Assembly: GCF_020005165.1 (NCBI RefSeq) | Contig: NZ_JAHCLT010000001.1 | Span: forward strand, 744,001-808,000 | Reading direction: 5' to 3' | Source: Kangiella taiwanensis | GTDB lineage: Bacteria; Pseudomonadota; Gammaproteobacteria; Enterobacterales; Kangiellaceae | DNA length: 64,000 nucleotides | Part shown: positions 1 to 9,586 of the stretch, piece after piece | How the letters are laid out: every line of letters starts with the position of its first letter | Numbering within the stretch: position 1 is the first letter of the stretch | Position numbers and translations under genes: made by a program | The notes under the pieces: generated by a model | What the model saw: only the letters and a program-made list of their open reading frames with translations | What the model was told of the DNA's origin: nothing | Database searches by the model: none

Positions 1-1641
1 CAGTTGCTTCATGCAGTCCTGTAGTTCCGCTTGTTCATTACCCTGCATGCGCTCTTCACGTTCATTAACCGCGAGCTGTGAAAGGCGTTGATACAGTTTT
101 TCCTGATCTCGCCAATATTCTAGCAGGGTTCCTGTAGTAATATTGGGGTTGTTATGAATAATTTCAAGGAGTTGCTGCAGGAGTTTCGGGCCCTTGTCTG
201 GCAAGGTTTTAAGCCAAGCAAAATTAGTAATTTGGAGGCCAAGCGACGGTTTTTGTAGCAATAATGTCAGCGCTAACTGTATGGTTTTATTAACTTTTGC
301 CGTGCTTTGAGCCGGCTTAGGCTTGGCTGCCGGTTGGGGTTTAGCCTCTGGCTGCTCAATAATGCGCTCCAACTTTTCGACAGACAGCTTGGCTTTCGCC
401 GCTAGTGCGTTGCTAAAAAATTCATGGTAAATCGGGTCGTTCACCTTTTCGAGATAAGGCTTAGCTAGGTGTACTAGCTGACCACGGCCAGAAACCGAGT
501 CTAAATCGACTTGTGACGCAAGGTGCTGCAGTAAAAATTCAAATAAAGGTGTCGCTGATTCAACCTGCTGGATGAAATTGTCTTTGCCAACTTGGCGTAC
601 CATCGAGTCTGGATCTTCGCCATCAGGTAAAAACATCAACTTTATTTCTCGACCATCGCGTAGCTGCGATAGCCCATGATCTAAAGCGCGGAGGGCTGCA
701 TCACGGCCTGCGCGATCGCCATCAAAGCATAAAACTAACTCACGCGTGGTGCGAAAGAGTTGCTGCAAGTGGCTTTCGGTGGTGGCTGTGCCTAGCGTGG
801 CCACGGCATTAGTGATACCAAATTGTGCCAGCGCCACCACATCCATATAGCCTTCTACGATTAATAGTCGTTGGAGCTTACGGTTAGCTTGGCGAGCTTG
901 GTATAAACCATAAAGTTCGTTACTTTTATGAAAAATGGGCGTTTCAGGTGAGTTCAGGTACTTTGGCTCACCCTGATCAATAATTCGTCCACCGAAAGCT
1001 ATGACACGACCGCGCTTGTCTTTAATCGGGAACATGATGCGATCACGGAACCGATCATAAATCGAGTTCTCTTTTTTGATCAGCATGCCGCAGTCGATCA
1101 GTTGCTTTTGAAGCTTTTGATCAGTACCCAGTCTAGGGAAAATCTTCTCTAGATTACGCCATTCGCCCGGCACAAACCCAATGCCAAAGGTCTTTGCTAT
1201 TTCGCCACTTAACCCTCGCTTTTTGAGGTATTCAACCGCGGGTTTGCCTTGTGGCATGGTTAGTTGGCGTTGATAGAACTTAGCGATTTTTTCCATCAGC
1301 TCGTATAAGCTCACATCGACTTTAGGACGGTTTGGTGCATTGTCGTCGCGAGGGACTTCAAGCCCTAGGCTCGAGGCTAATTCTTCAACCGCGTCTGGGA
1401 ACTCTAGTCGATCGTATTCCATGACAAAGCCAATGGCGTTGCCATGCGCCCCACAACCGAAGCAGTGGTAAAACTGTTTGTCCTGGCTGACGGTGAATGA
1501 CGGTGTTTTCTCGCCATGAAAAGGACAGCAAGCTTTGTAATTAGTACCAGCTTTTTTTAATGGCACACGCGAATCTATCAAATCAACAATGTCGATTCGA
1601 GCCAGTAGTTCTTGAATAAACTGCTGAGGGATCAGGGCCAT
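1..1641 (-). CDS. dnaG: DNA primase DnaG (3' end cut by window edge)
   Basis: Synthesises RNA primers for DNA replication with the DnaB helicase. I translated this strand directly: 547 codons are open from the ATG at 1641 to the window edge, so a short C-terminal part is missing (E. coli DnaG is 581 residues). The N-terminal CHC2 zinc ribbon is visible with Cys39, His42, Cys60 and Cys63. The TOPRIM core follows, with the metal-binding EGYMD and FDGDRAG motifs. An Ala/Pro/Lys-rich linker precedes the C-terminal helicase-binding part. It lies downstream of rpsU and a YqeY gene on the same strand, the usual macromolecular-synthesis arrangement; rpoD would be expected just outside the window. Confidence 0.97.
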   Translation of the reverse strand, partial: MALIPQQFIQELLARIDIVDLIDSRVPLKKAGTNYKACCPFHGEKTPSFTVSQDKQFYHCFGCGAHGNAIGFVMEYDRLEFPDAVEELASSLGLEVPRDDNAPNRPKVDVSLYELMEKIAKFYQRQLTMPQGKPAVEYLKKRGLSGEIAKTFGIGFVPGEWRNLEKIFPRLGTDQKLQKQLIDCGMLIKKENSIYDRFRDRIMFPIKDKRGRVIAFGGRIIDQGEPKYLNSPETPIFHKSNELYGLYQARQANRKLQRLLIVEGYMDVVALAQFGITNAVATLGTATTESHLQQLFRTTRELVLCFDGDRAGRDAALRALDHGLSQLRDGREIKLMFLPDGEDPDSMVRQVGKDNFIQQVESATPLFEFLLQHLASQVDLDSVSGRGQLVHLAKPYLEKVNDPIYHEFFSNALAAKAKLSVEKLERIIEQPEAKPQPAAKPKPAQSTAKVNKTIQLALTLLLQKPSLGLQITNFAWLKTLPDKGPKLLQQLLEIIHNNPNITTGTLLEYWRDQEKLYQRLSQLAVNEREERMQGNEQAELQDCMKQL

Positions 1642-1740
1642 CTTTTCTTATAAGGAACTTTATTTAGGGAATACGATTAATGAGCCCAATCATAGCAGAG
1701 GGCGAATAGTTTACCTAGCTTGTACAATAGAAATGTCTAA

Positions 1741-2187
1741 TTAAGACAGACGAGCCTTAATTTTACCACTAACAGCACCCATGTCGGCGCGGCCTTGTAG
1801 CTGTGGTTTTAGCATCCCCATGACTTTGCCCATGTCTTTCATCGACTCAGCGCCTGTCTTGGCAACTGCATCTTCAATAAGGGCTTCGATTTCTTCGTCA
1901 GTCAGAGGCTTTGGGAGGAATTCTTGAAGCACGTCGATTTCTGCTTTTTCGACGTCCGCTAGCTCTTGGCGGCCAGCATCTTCATATTGCTTAATCGAAT
2001 CGCGTCGTTGCTTAACCAGCTTGTCTAAGATAGCAAGAATGGCCGCGTCATCTAGCGTTTCACGAGTATCGACTTCAACCTGCTTAATAGCAGACAAAGC
2101 CAGGCGAATAGTTGTCAAGCGCTCTTTTTGCTTAGCGCGCATGGCATCTTTCATTGCCTCTTTAAGATTATCATGTATTGCTGACAC
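1741..2187 (-). CDS. GatB/YqeY domain protein
   Basis: A 148-residue protein of the YqeY family, a stand-alone relative of the C-terminal domain of the GatB amidotransferase subunit. Its exact role is unsettled; a tRNA-linked role is assumed by homology. The sequence is helical and Lys/Glu-rich, with the family ending K-MGKVMGMLKPQLQGRADM. The start is GTG at 2187, preceded by a GAGGGTA ribosome-binding site. It lies between rpsU and dnaG on the same strand with short gaps (53 and 99 bases), so it is probably co-transcribed with them. This position between rpsU and dnaG is common in gammaproteobacteria. Confidence 0.93.
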   Translation of the reverse strand: MSAIHDNLKEAMKDAMRAKQKERLTTIRLALSAIKQVEVDTRETLDDAAILAILDKLVKQRRDSIKQYEDAGRQELADVEKAEIDVLQEFLPKPLTDEEIEALIEDAVAKTGAESMKDMGKVMGMLKPQLQGRADMGAVSGKIKARLS

Positions 2188-2241
2188 GGCTACCCTCTAC
2201 TTATTTTCACGGTTTCTAAAAAGAAATGCTTCAATAAGCTC

Positions 2242-2457
2242 TTAATACAAGCGAATGCGACGAGCGTTTTCGCGAGCTACTTTTTTCGCTGCACGCTTTA
2301 CTGCCGCTGCTTTTTGACGCTTGCGAACAGATGTTGGCTTCTCGTAATGTTCACGCTTACGGACTTCAGCCAAAATACCTGCTTTTTCGCATGAGCGCTT
2401 GAAGCGACGTAATGCAACGTCAAATGGCTCGTTATCTTTTACTCTTACGCTTGGCAT
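2242..2457 (-). CDS. rpsU: 30S ribosomal protein S21
   Basis: Small-subunit ribosomal protein of 71 residues, the standard length. The N-terminal part ([20 protein letters not shown]) and the strongly basic C-terminus rich in Arg, Lys and Ala are diagnostic. It starts the rpsU-yqeY-dnaG series on the minus strand. Its promoter should lie in the 146 bases between it and the TonB-dependent receptor gene upstream. In E. coli the divergent neighbour is tsaD; here a receptor gene sits between them. Confidence 0.98.
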   Translation of the reverse strand: MPSVRVKDNEPFDVALRRFKRSCEKAGILAEVRKREHYEKPTSVRKRQKAAAVKRAAKKVARENARRIRLY

Positions 2458-2573
2458 TAAAAATCACCTAACCTTAAGTTAATGTTAATAAAATCAATGT
2501 GTTATCTTCCAAGCACATATAAAATCACTCAGAAGGGCGCAAATTTTAAACATTTTTGGTTAAAAGATCAAAG

Positions 2574-2601
2574 AAAAGGCCCCATTTGAGGCCTTTTTTT
2601 T
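2574..2601 (-). terminator. Rho-independent terminator of the TonB receptor gene
   Basis: A perfect 8-base-pair stem pairs 2574-2581 with 2590-2597 (AAAAGGCC/GGCCTTTT) around an 8-base loop. Read on the minus strand it starts 7 bases after the receptor stop codon, and the U-rich run lies on its 3' side. It should insulate rpsU from receptor transcription. Confidence 0.8.
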
Positions 2602-2603
2602 GC

Positions 2604-5165
2604 TTATTGGATGCTGTAGTCGAGTTTAACGTAGTAGAAAGCACCGTTAATACCGAATGGCGTCGACTCCCAAGGATAAATATAGTTACCGAATTCTGGC
2701 GAATCACTGATGAAGCGATGAACCGCATTATCCGGAAGTTTATCAGGGTATTCATCAGTAATGTTGTTACCGCCAATAGTAAAGGTCACACCATTATCAA
2801 AGTCATATCGAACTTCCAAGTCAGCCAGCCATTTGGCGCTCGAGCGAACTTCAGGAGATGGATCGATTCCTAAAACGCCGTTACACACGTCTGGGTTTTG
2901 AGTTGGGATACCTAAGCCCTGACACGTAAAGAATGATGTTTTCACTTTACCGTAACGGTTGACCTTCAATGAGGTCGACCAATTGTTGATTGACCAGTCT
3001 AAACCGAGCAGTAAACGCTGACGTGGTTGTCCTGTTTCAACATTATCCACTTGTGCTTGTGAGAATAAGGTTTCAGGTAGCACACCATCAGGGGCGTTGA
3101 TTTCTTTAATCTCAGTACGATTGTAGTGAGTTAACCAAGTGAAGGTGAAGTCACCCCAGTCATCAGTGCCCCAGTCGTAGGTCAGGACTAAATCCGCACC
3201 GAAGGTTTCTGTGTCAATGGCGTTAGAGAAGAACTGACCTTTGTTATAACCGTTGGCATTTAAGAAATCTAACGCTTCCTGATTCACCACAGGGTTACCG
3301 TTAGCGTCAGCATTCTGACCATTTAAGCCACCACCAAGTACGATACGGTCTTCAATATCGATTTGATAAGCATCTAAAGACACGCTTAAGCCGTTACCTG
3401 GACTATAGACCATGCCCAAGCTGATGTTTTCAGACGACTCGTGTTCTAGCTGATCAACGCCATAGGCAGAAGCGAACACACTACCTTCTGGCGCGTGGAA
3501 AGTTTGTGACAACTCAGTACCGTCAACATCGGTAAATACCGTGGTGAAAGCGCGTTGCGCTAAACTCGGTGCACGGAAACCTGTCGATACGGCACCACGT
3601 AGACCGAAGCTGTCGGTAATGTCCCAGCGAGCAGAAATTTTGCCCGTCGTCGCATCACCAGCATCACTGTAATCTTCGTAACGACCTGCGATGCCCAATA
3701 AGAAGTTTTCACTCAGGTTGGTTTCCATGTCGACGTAGAAGGCGTAGTTATCGCGTTCACGCTGGCTTGAAGCCGCGATCTCGGGACTGTACCCCGGAAA
3801 GCCTTGCATACCGCAAGCCGCCGCCACGCTAGGGTCAATGACGGAAGGGAAAGGGTTGTTAGTGTCGCCAGTATAGCCACACGAGTATGACACTAAGTCG
3901 CCTGACTGAATACCATATTGTTCTTCACGGTATTCAAGACCTGTGGCGAGGTAGATATCATCATACCAACCCCAGTCCAGTGCGCCGTTGATATCAAAGT
4001 TGTAGGTTCTTTGCGTAAAGTTGATATTGCCGCTGTCAGCTGATGTTGGGCCTGAGTTGGCACGGATTTCAGCATCGGTAGCGTTTGGATTGTTTTGCAC
4101 ATACTCCGCTGCGATTGACGCATTAAGCGAGTTAGACGCCGCGAAAGCAAATTGGTTATCACCGTAAACAGCACTTAGATCGTATTCCCACGAGGATTCG
4201 CCGATAAAGTCACGAATACCAAAAGCTAAGGATTTATCTTCGACACGAGTGTTCTGCAGTGGTAAGAAGCCATCAGGATACACTTGCGGTACGTTACGGT
4301 CAGCACGATCTTCAAAGCGATAGAAACCCGCGGACTGTCCTGAGCGGTTGGATACGCCACCAAAGAAATAGGCAATACCGGCTTCACCGTTGAAGAAAAG
4401 GTATTTATTTTCAGATGACGAGTCGCCTAGACGCATGATGACGCGATCTTTGCGATTACTGATACCAGCACGATTGGTCGCGCCACGATCACGGAATTCC
4501 GCGGTTAAGTTCAAAAAGCCCGTGTCACCAATGTTAATGGTACTGTTGGCTGACACTTGGTTAACTTGACCGTCGCCTTCTTTGGTCTCGCCCCACTTTC
4601 CAGATAGCGTGGTACCTGCGCCGCCACCTTTTAAGATAATGTTGATGACGCCAGCGATGGCATCAGAACCGTACTGTGCCGCAGCACCATCGCGCAAGAC
4701 TTCGATATGCTCAATAGCAGACACTGGAATCGAGTTAATGTCGGTGCCAGCCGAGCCACGACCGATGGTTTGTTGGATGTTAACCCACGCTTGGCTATGG
4801 CGACGTTTACCGTTGACCAAAATTAGCACCTGATCAGGACCTAGACCACGCAAGGTTGCCGGACGAATGATGTCTGTACCGTCGCTCACGGTGGTGCGCG
4901 AGAAGTTAAATGATGGTGCGAGTTTTTGTAGCAACTCGCCAACTTCACTGGCGCCAGACTCTTCAATGATGTCACTGGTGATGAGATCCACCGGAACGGC
5001 GGTGTCTTCAATCGTACGGCCGCTGACACGAGTACCGGTAACGATCATGGTTTCAGCTTTTTTGCCTTTCTCTGCCTTATTATTCTCGTCAGCAGATTGG
5101 GCGGTGGATGAGTAGCTGACTGCAAGTGTTGCCACCACAGCCGCGTGTATTATGGTTTTTTTCAT
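2604..5165 (-). CDS. TonB-dependent outer-membrane receptor
   Basis: An 853-residue outer-membrane receptor that would import a large nutrient (siderophore, vitamin, glycan or peptide) using TonB energy. It has a signal peptide (about residues 1-25), a short charged stretch, then a plug domain (about 50-180) with the typical TLRGLGPDQVLILVNGKRR and GAAAQYGSDAIAGVINIILK segments. A beta-barrel made of Asn/Tyr/Asp-rich strands fills the rest. The C-terminus ends in Gln rather than the usual aromatic residue. The start has a strong GGGGGAA site. No neighbouring uptake genes indicate a substrate, and no riboswitch or Fur box was recognised upstream. Its place between rpsU and tsaD looks like an insertion. 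Confidence 0.93.
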   Translation of the reverse strand: MKKTIIHAAVVATLAVSYSSTAQSADENNKAEKGKKAETMIVTGTRVSGRTIEDTAVPVDLITSDIIEESGASEVGELLQKLAPSFNFSRTTVSDGTDIIRPATLRGLGPDQVLILVNGKRRHSQAWVNIQQTIGRGSAGTDINSIPVSAIEHIEVLRDGAAAQYGSDAIAGVINIILKGGGAGTTLSGKWGETKEGDGQVNQVSANSTINIGDTGFLNLTAEFRDRGATNRAGISNRKDRVIMRLGDSSSENKYLFFNGEAGIAYFFGGVSNRSGQSAGFYRFEDRADRNVPQVYPDGFLPLQNTRVEDKSLAFGIRDFIGESSWEYDLSAVYGDNQFAFAASNSLNASIAAEYVQNNPNATDAEIRANSGPTSADSGNINFTQRTYNFDINGALDWGWYDDIYLATGLEYREEQYGIQSGDLVSYSCGYTGDTNNPFPSVIDPSVAAACGMQGFPGYSPEIAASSQRERDNYAFYVDMETNLSENFLLGIAGRYEDYSDAGDATTGKISARWDITDSFGLRGAVSTGFRAPSLAQRAFTTVFTDVDGTELSQTFHAPEGSVFASAYGVDQLEHESSENISLGMVYSPGNGLSVSLDAYQIDIEDRIVLGGGLNGQNADANGNPVVNQEALDFLNANGYNKGQFFSNAIDTETFGADLVLTYDWGTDDWGDFTFTWLTHYNRTEIKEINAPDGVLPETLFSQAQVDNVETGQPRQRLLLGLDWSINNWSTSLKVNRYGKVKTSFFTCQGLGIPTQNPDVCNGVLGIDPSPEVRSSAKWLADLEVRYDFDNGVTFTIGGNNITDEYPDKLPDNAVHRFISDSPEFGNYIYPWESTPFGINGAFYYVKLDYSIQ

Positions 5166-5343
5166 GGTATTCCCCCTATATGTGGAACGGACAAGGTAGC
5201 GAAGAGCTCTCCTTAAAGCTATGAACTTGTTCCGATCTTATTAAGAAATCTAGCGAGTTTGTTATATGGTTGTTTCTCGCTATGGACGTTTAGATCGCAT
5301 ATAATTCAATCATCATTTACACCATCAACAGATTAGACCTGCT

Positions 5344-6366
5344 TTGAAAATTCTCGGTATAGAAACGTCTTGCGACGAAACAGGTGTCGCTATCTATGAT
5401 TCTGAAGAAGGGATCATTGGTGATGCTTTATACAGTCAAGTGGAACTGCATGCGGAATATGGTGGCGTGGTGCCTGAGCTAGCTTCGCGTGATCATGTTC
5501 GAAAGACGATCCCGTTGGTTAAAGAAGTATTAAAGCAGGCCAACTGTACTAAAGAGGATATCGACGCCATAGCTTACACCAAAGGCCCAGGTTTAATCGG
5601 TGCTTTGTTTGTTGGTGTTGGCGTTGGCAGAAGTCTTGCTTATGCATGGGATATTCCAGCGATTGGTGTGCATCACATGGAAGGGCACCTACTTGCGCCA
5701 ATGTTAGAAGATGATAAGCCAGAGTTTCCGTTTGTGGCGTTACTGGTATCGGGAGGCCATACGTTATTGGTCGATGTAAAAGGCCTAGGAGAGTATGAAA
5801 TTTTAGGCGAATCAATCGACGATGCCGCTGGTGAAGCTTTTGATAAAACCGCTAAAATCATGGGGCTTGGCTATCCGGGAGGACCTGCGTTAGCGAAGCT
5901 CGCGGAAAAAGGCCAAGCCGGTGTTTATAAACTACCACGGCCTATGACCGATAGACCTGGCTTAGATTTTAGTTTCAGTGGATTAAAAACCGCTGTGGCA
6001 AATTTATATAACGACTCTGATCAGTCAGAGCAATCAATGGCCGATATCGCTTACGCGTTCCAAGAAGCTGTGGTTGATACCATTTTTATCAAATGCCGTA
6101 GAGCCTTAGAGCAAACGGGTCATAAACGATTGGTCGTTGCTGGCGGCGTTAGCGCTAACGTGGCACTTAGAGCTAAGCTTACAGACTTGCTCGAATCAAA
6201 AGGCGGCAAAGCCTATTACCCACGCCCTAAATTTTGTACCGATAACGGTGCCATGATTGCTTACGCGGGTTATTGCCGCCATCAAGCAATCCTAAACGGA
6301 CAAGATCAGTTTGAAGAGCCAGCGGTTAGAGCCAAGCCTCGCTGGCCGATTGTTGAGCTAGGTTAA
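5344..6366 (+). CDS. tsaD: tRNA N6-threonylcarbamoyladenosine synthase subunit TsaD
   Basis: Catalytic subunit for the universal t6A37 modification of ANN-decoding tRNAs, acting with TsaB, TsaC and TsaE. The 340-residue protein begins [18 protein letters not shown], aligning with E. coli TsaD from its first residues, so the TTG at 5344 is the likely start. The metal-binding HMEGH motif is at about residues 111-115 and a second His/Asp metal-site region is near the C-terminus ([12 protein letters not shown]). It is divergent from the receptor gene. The next gene (TSUP) is convergent and ends 22 bases away. Confidence 0.97.
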   Translation: MKILGIETSCDETGVAIYDSEEGIIGDALYSQVELHAEYGGVVPELASRDHVRKTIPLVKEVLKQANCTKEDIDAIAYTKGPGLIGALFVGVGVGRSLAYAWDIPAIGVHHMEGHLLAPMLEDDKPEFPFVALLVSGGHTLLVDVKGLGEYEILGESIDDAAGEAFDKTAKIMGLGYPGGPALAKLAEKGQAGVYKLPRPMTDRPGLDFSFSGLKTAVANLYNDSDQSEQSMADIAYAFQEAVVDTIFIKCRRALEQTGHKRLVVAGGVSANVALRAKLTDLLESKGGKAYYPRPKFCTDNGAMIAYAGYCRHQAILNGQDQFEEPAVRAKPRWPIVELG

Positions 6367-6387
6367 CTTACTGTCTAAAAGACTAGG

Positions 6388-7167
6388 TTACTGACTTACC
6401 TTTGCATAAGTATCGATAAAGAAGTAAACCGTAATACCAATGCTGGCAAAAATTACAAAAAGTCTGACGTGGTGCTGAGACAGCTTTTTCGATAGGTTGG
6501 CGGCGATAAAACCGCCGACTAAGGCTCCCGCTAAAACAATTAAACCTTCATACCAAGCTATGGCATCGTTATAGATGAATATGGCAATGGCGACTAAGGC
6601 AACCACCGTTGATAGCAGAAGTTTAATCCCATTCATCGCGTTGATATTGGTGTAACCAGCGAGCGCCAAGTAACTTAACGTAATAATCCCTTGACCTGCG
6701 TTAAAGAAACCGCCATACACACAAATCCCGAATAAAGTTAGTGCTAATAAAACCTTTCCTACCGCTGAAGCATGTCTATGTCGGGAATTGAGTTTTTTCA
6801 ATGAAGCATTTATATGTCCGCCGAAGATAAATAGAAGCGTTGCGAATAATAATAACCATGGGATAGAGGTGCGGAACACATCTTCAGCAATTTGCAGCAG
6901 TAACCAAGCGCCCAATACACCGCCGAGTAGTGCGATAAAAATGAGCTTGGGCAATTCTTTTTTGTGAGCGCGTAAGTCATCTTTAAACGCATAAGCGCCA
7001 CTTAAGTAACCACCGCAGGAAGCAAAAGTGTTTGTGGCATTGGCGCTAACGGGCGGTATACCCACAAACATCAATGCTGGGAAGGTGATAAAACTACCGC
7101 CACCGGCGATCGAGTTAACCATGCCACCAAGAAGCCCGGCACTAAACAGAAGAAGTAATTCAAACAT
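6388..7167 (-). CDS. TSUP (TauE/SafE) family membrane permease
   Basis: A 259-residue inner-membrane protein with about eight hydrophobic segments and two related halves, typical of the TauE/SafE family that moves sulfite, sulfonates or other organic anions. The N-terminus carries the family signature GGMVNSIAGGGSFITFPALM. The substrate cannot be read from the sequence, and no sulfur genes are adjacent. It converges on tsaD. A Bcr/CflA efflux gene lies upstream on the same strand with a 42-base gap. Confidence 0.88.
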   Translation of the reverse strand: MFELLLLFSAGLLGGMVNSIAGGGSFITFPALMFVGIPPVSANATNTFASCGGYLSGAYAFKDDLRAHKKELPKLIFIALLGGVLGAWLLLQIAEDVFRTSIPWLLLFATLLFIFGGHINASLKKLNSRHRHASAVGKVLLALTLFGICVYGGFFNAGQGIITLSYLALAGYTNINAMNGIKLLLSTVVALVAIAIFIYNDAIAWYEGLIVLAGALVGGFIAANLSKKLSQHHVRLFVIFASIGITVYFFIDTYAKVSQ

Positions 7168-7209
7168 AGAGAATAATCACCTAAGTATATATGCAGTAAT
7201 GGCGGTGGT

Positions 7210-8403
7210 TTATAGGGTGGGCAAGGTATTGCGCCTATTCAATATTTGCATCAGTAAAACCAAAACAACCGAGCCCAGCACCAACCACGCAAAGTTACTC
7301 GGTGTGCCATCAAACAAGAGGGCGAGTAGTGGGCCGGCAAGAGCACCTGAGCCGAAGCGGAGGGTGCCAATAACGGCAGTGGCGGTGCCGCTTTTTTCAG
7401 CAAAGGTGTTTAACACAAGCGCGTCGGAATTGGTGGTGATAAAAGCCAGCGAGCCGAGTAGCAGGAAAATTGAGGCTGCTGTGACGTAGAGGCCCAAGTC
7501 GAGTTGCAGCACGGTAAAGAAAGCGGTGCCCGTAAACAGTGCGTAAACGGAGCCGAAGCGTAGAAGCTTGCGTGAGCCAAACCGTTCGACGATGCGGCTA
7601 TTGACGATGTTGCTGATAAATAGGCCGATAACGTTGATAGCGAATAGGATACTGAAGGATTTTTCGCTGGCGCCGAAGTGTGTGATATACAGATACGAAA
7701 TCGATGTGAGGTAGCAGAAAAACGCAAAGGTGGCGAACATGGAGGTGAAAATATCCAAACGCACCGTTTTGTTGGCAAAGACCGACTTGTAGTTGTTGGC
7801 AAACTCTTTGAGCCACTGACGGTTTTTCTTCTTTGGCATACTGCTCGGCAGTTTCCACAGCACCAGCGCGAGAATTAACACGGCGTAAGCCGCTAATACT
7901 AAAAATATACTGCGCCACCCCGTAAAGTGCAGAATAAAACTGCCAATGCTCGGTGCAATCATCGGCGCGATCATCATAATCATAGAAACATATGACAGCC
8001 CTTTTGCGGTATGCCTGCCATACATGTCACGGATCACCCCAGGCACAACGACAGTAGCACCGCTACTAATCGCTGCTTGGAAAAAGCGTAAGGTTAAAAA
8101 ACTCTCAATAGACTCAGAAAAGGCTAACGCCACCGAAAAGAACGCAAAGCCGAGCAAGCCAATGATAACCACGCGGCGACGACCAATGCGGTCGGCGATA
8201 GGCCCGAAAACCAGCATGCCCAGAGCATAGCCCGCCATATAGATGCTCAAGGAGTTTTGAACCGCTGTCGGCGTGGTTGATAATTCTTTGGCAATGGTCG
8301 GCATTGCGGGTAGGTACATATCAATCGCCAGTGGCGAGATTGCAACAATTGACGCTAAAAGCGGTAGTAGCCGCAGAGGGTTCTTGATGTGGGCTTTGCT
8401 CAT
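7210..8403 (-). CDS. Bcr/CflA family MFS drug-efflux transporter
   Basis: A 397-residue major-facilitator protein with about 12 membrane segments. The N-terminal half shows the drug/proton antiporter motif A form GMLVFGPIADRIGRRRVVI (about residues 58-76). The segment SPLAIDMYLPAMPTIAKEL near the N-terminus is characteristic of Bcr/CflA pumps (bicyclomycin, chloramphenicol). The substrate is not determined. Its ATG overlaps the plsY stop codon in an ATGA arrangement, so translation of the two is probably coupled. Confidence 0.9.
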   Translation of the reverse strand: MSKAHIKNPLRLLPLLASIVAISPLAIDMYLPAMPTIAKELSTTPTAVQNSLSIYMAGYALGMLVFGPIADRIGRRRVVIIGLLGFAFFSVALAFSESIESFLTLRFFQAAISSGATVVVPGVIRDMYGRHTAKGLSYVSMIMMIAPMIAPSIGSFILHFTGWRSIFLVLAAYAVLILALVLWKLPSSMPKKKNRQWLKEFANNYKSVFANKTVRLDIFTSMFATFAFFCYLTSISYLYITHFGASEKSFSILFAINVIGLFISNIVNSRIVERFGSRKLLRFGSVYALFTGTAFFTVLQLDLGLYVTAASIFLLLGSLAFITTNSDALVLNTFAEKSGTATAVIGTLRFGSGALAGPLLALLFDGTPSNFAWLVLGSVVLVLLMQILNRRNTLPTL

Positions 8404-9026
8404 TCGTTGACCTTAGGCGGTTCTTTCCTATCCGACGTTTTCTTGTCGGTGATTTTTCGCTCAGTACCTTGCCATAAATTTTTGATGTTTTGGCGATGCC
8501 GCCAAGTCAGTATCAAAAACATGGCGAAAAGCGGGAAGAAGTACCTATGATCCATGTAGAAGCCAAAAGCTGCAACAGCAAAACTGGATAGCAGAGATGC
8601 AAGAGACGAATAGCGACTAAAAAAGGCGGTAACGGCCCAGGTCACGACACAAAAGGCCAACAGTAATGGCGATAAAGCGACCAATGCGCCGAAGTAGGTC
8701 GCCATGCCTTTGCCGCCTTTGAAATTAAAGTACAGTGGGTATAGGTGCCCTATAAAGGCCATAAAGCCGACCCAACCGAGGTTTCGGTTATGTAAGTCGA
8801 GGGCGTAGCCAATGAGGATTGGGATAATGGCTTTGAGCATATCCCCTAAGAGGGTAAAGAGTGCGGCTTTCTTGCCGCCGAGTCTTAAGACATTGGTCGC
8901 GCCGGGGTTGTGTGAACCAAAATCTCGAGGATCGGGCAGTTGCATAATGCGACAAACAATGACAGCGCTCGATATCGAGCCCGTAAGATAGGCCAATATC
9001 CAAAGTCCTACAACGTCCCATTCCAT
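8400..9026 (-). CDS. plsY: Acyl-phosphate:glycerol-3-phosphate acyltransferase PlsY
   Basis: Inner-membrane enzyme that makes lysophosphatidic acid from acyl-phosphate and glycerol-3-phosphate, the first membrane phospholipid step. The 208-residue sequence has the PlsY motifs GSISSAVIVCRI, the DPRDFGSHNPGATNVLRLGG block and GGKGMATYFGALV. The C-terminal tail is Lys/Arg-rich and cytoplasmic-looking. It is divergent from folB, as in E. coli (ygiH/folB), and overlaps the following MFS gene by 4 bases. Confidence 0.96.
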   Translation of the reverse strand: MEWDVVGLWILAYLTGSISSAVIVCRIMQLPDPRDFGSHNPGATNVLRLGGKKAALFTLLGDMLKAIIPILIGYALDLHNRNLGWVGFMAFIGHLYPLYFNFKGGKGMATYFGALVALSPLLLAFCVVTWAVTAFFSRYSSLASLLSSFAVAAFGFYMDHRYFFPLFAMFLILTWRHRQNIKNLWQGTERKITDKKTSDRKEPPKVNE

Positions 9027-9209
9027 GAGTTAAGGGGTATCCTTATGTTTTATTATCTGCAAGCGTGTCATTGAAGACTCGAAACTCCATCTTAAATAGG
9101 TCGCTTTTGGTCATTGACTGTAGTTTATACAAAAATTGCGTCTATTGATAACAAATTGGCTGGAATTTGATATTCTAACCAGCTACTAACAGAAGAATTA
9201 GAGAAAAGC

Positions 9210-9575
9210 GTGGATATTGTTTTTATAGAAGATTTAAAAGTCGATACGGTCATTGGTATTTATGACTGGGAGCGTCAGATTCGCCAGACCATTAGCATTG
9301 ATTTAGAAATGGCGCACGATATTCGTCCAGCAGCACAAGAAGACACGATTGACCAATGTTTGGACTATAAGTCTGTGGCGAAAAGAGTGATCAGCTTTGT
9401 TGAGGAAGCTGAGTTTCAATTAGTGGAAACGCTCGCTGAGAAGATTGCCGAAATTATTCAAACGGAGTTCAATGTGCCATGGTTGAAGCTGAAGTTGAGC
9501 AAGCCAGGAGCGGTGCGCGGCTCTAAGAACGTGGGAGTGTTAATTGAGCGCGGAACTAAGGTTAAAGAGGCGTAA
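9210..9575 (+). CDS. folB: Dihydroneopterin aldolase
   Basis: Cleaves 7,8-dihydroneopterin to 6-hydroxymethyl-dihydropterin and glycolaldehyde in folate synthesis. It has 121 residues, the usual length. The N-terminal block DIVFIEDLKVDTVIGIYDWE is diagnostic, and the C-terminal KLSKPGAVRGSKNVGVLIER carries the conserved active-site lysine region. The start is GTG at 9210, just after a purine-rich AGAGAAAAG. folK follows 11 bases later, so successive folate enzymes share an operon. Confidence 0.96.
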   Translation: MDIVFIEDLKVDTVIGIYDWERQIRQTISIDLEMAHDIRPAAQEDTIDQCLDYKSVAKRVISFVEEAEFQLVETLAEKIAEIIQTEFNVPWLKLKLSKPGAVRGSKNVGVLIERGTKVKEA

Positions 9576-9586
9576 AAAGATTCGTT

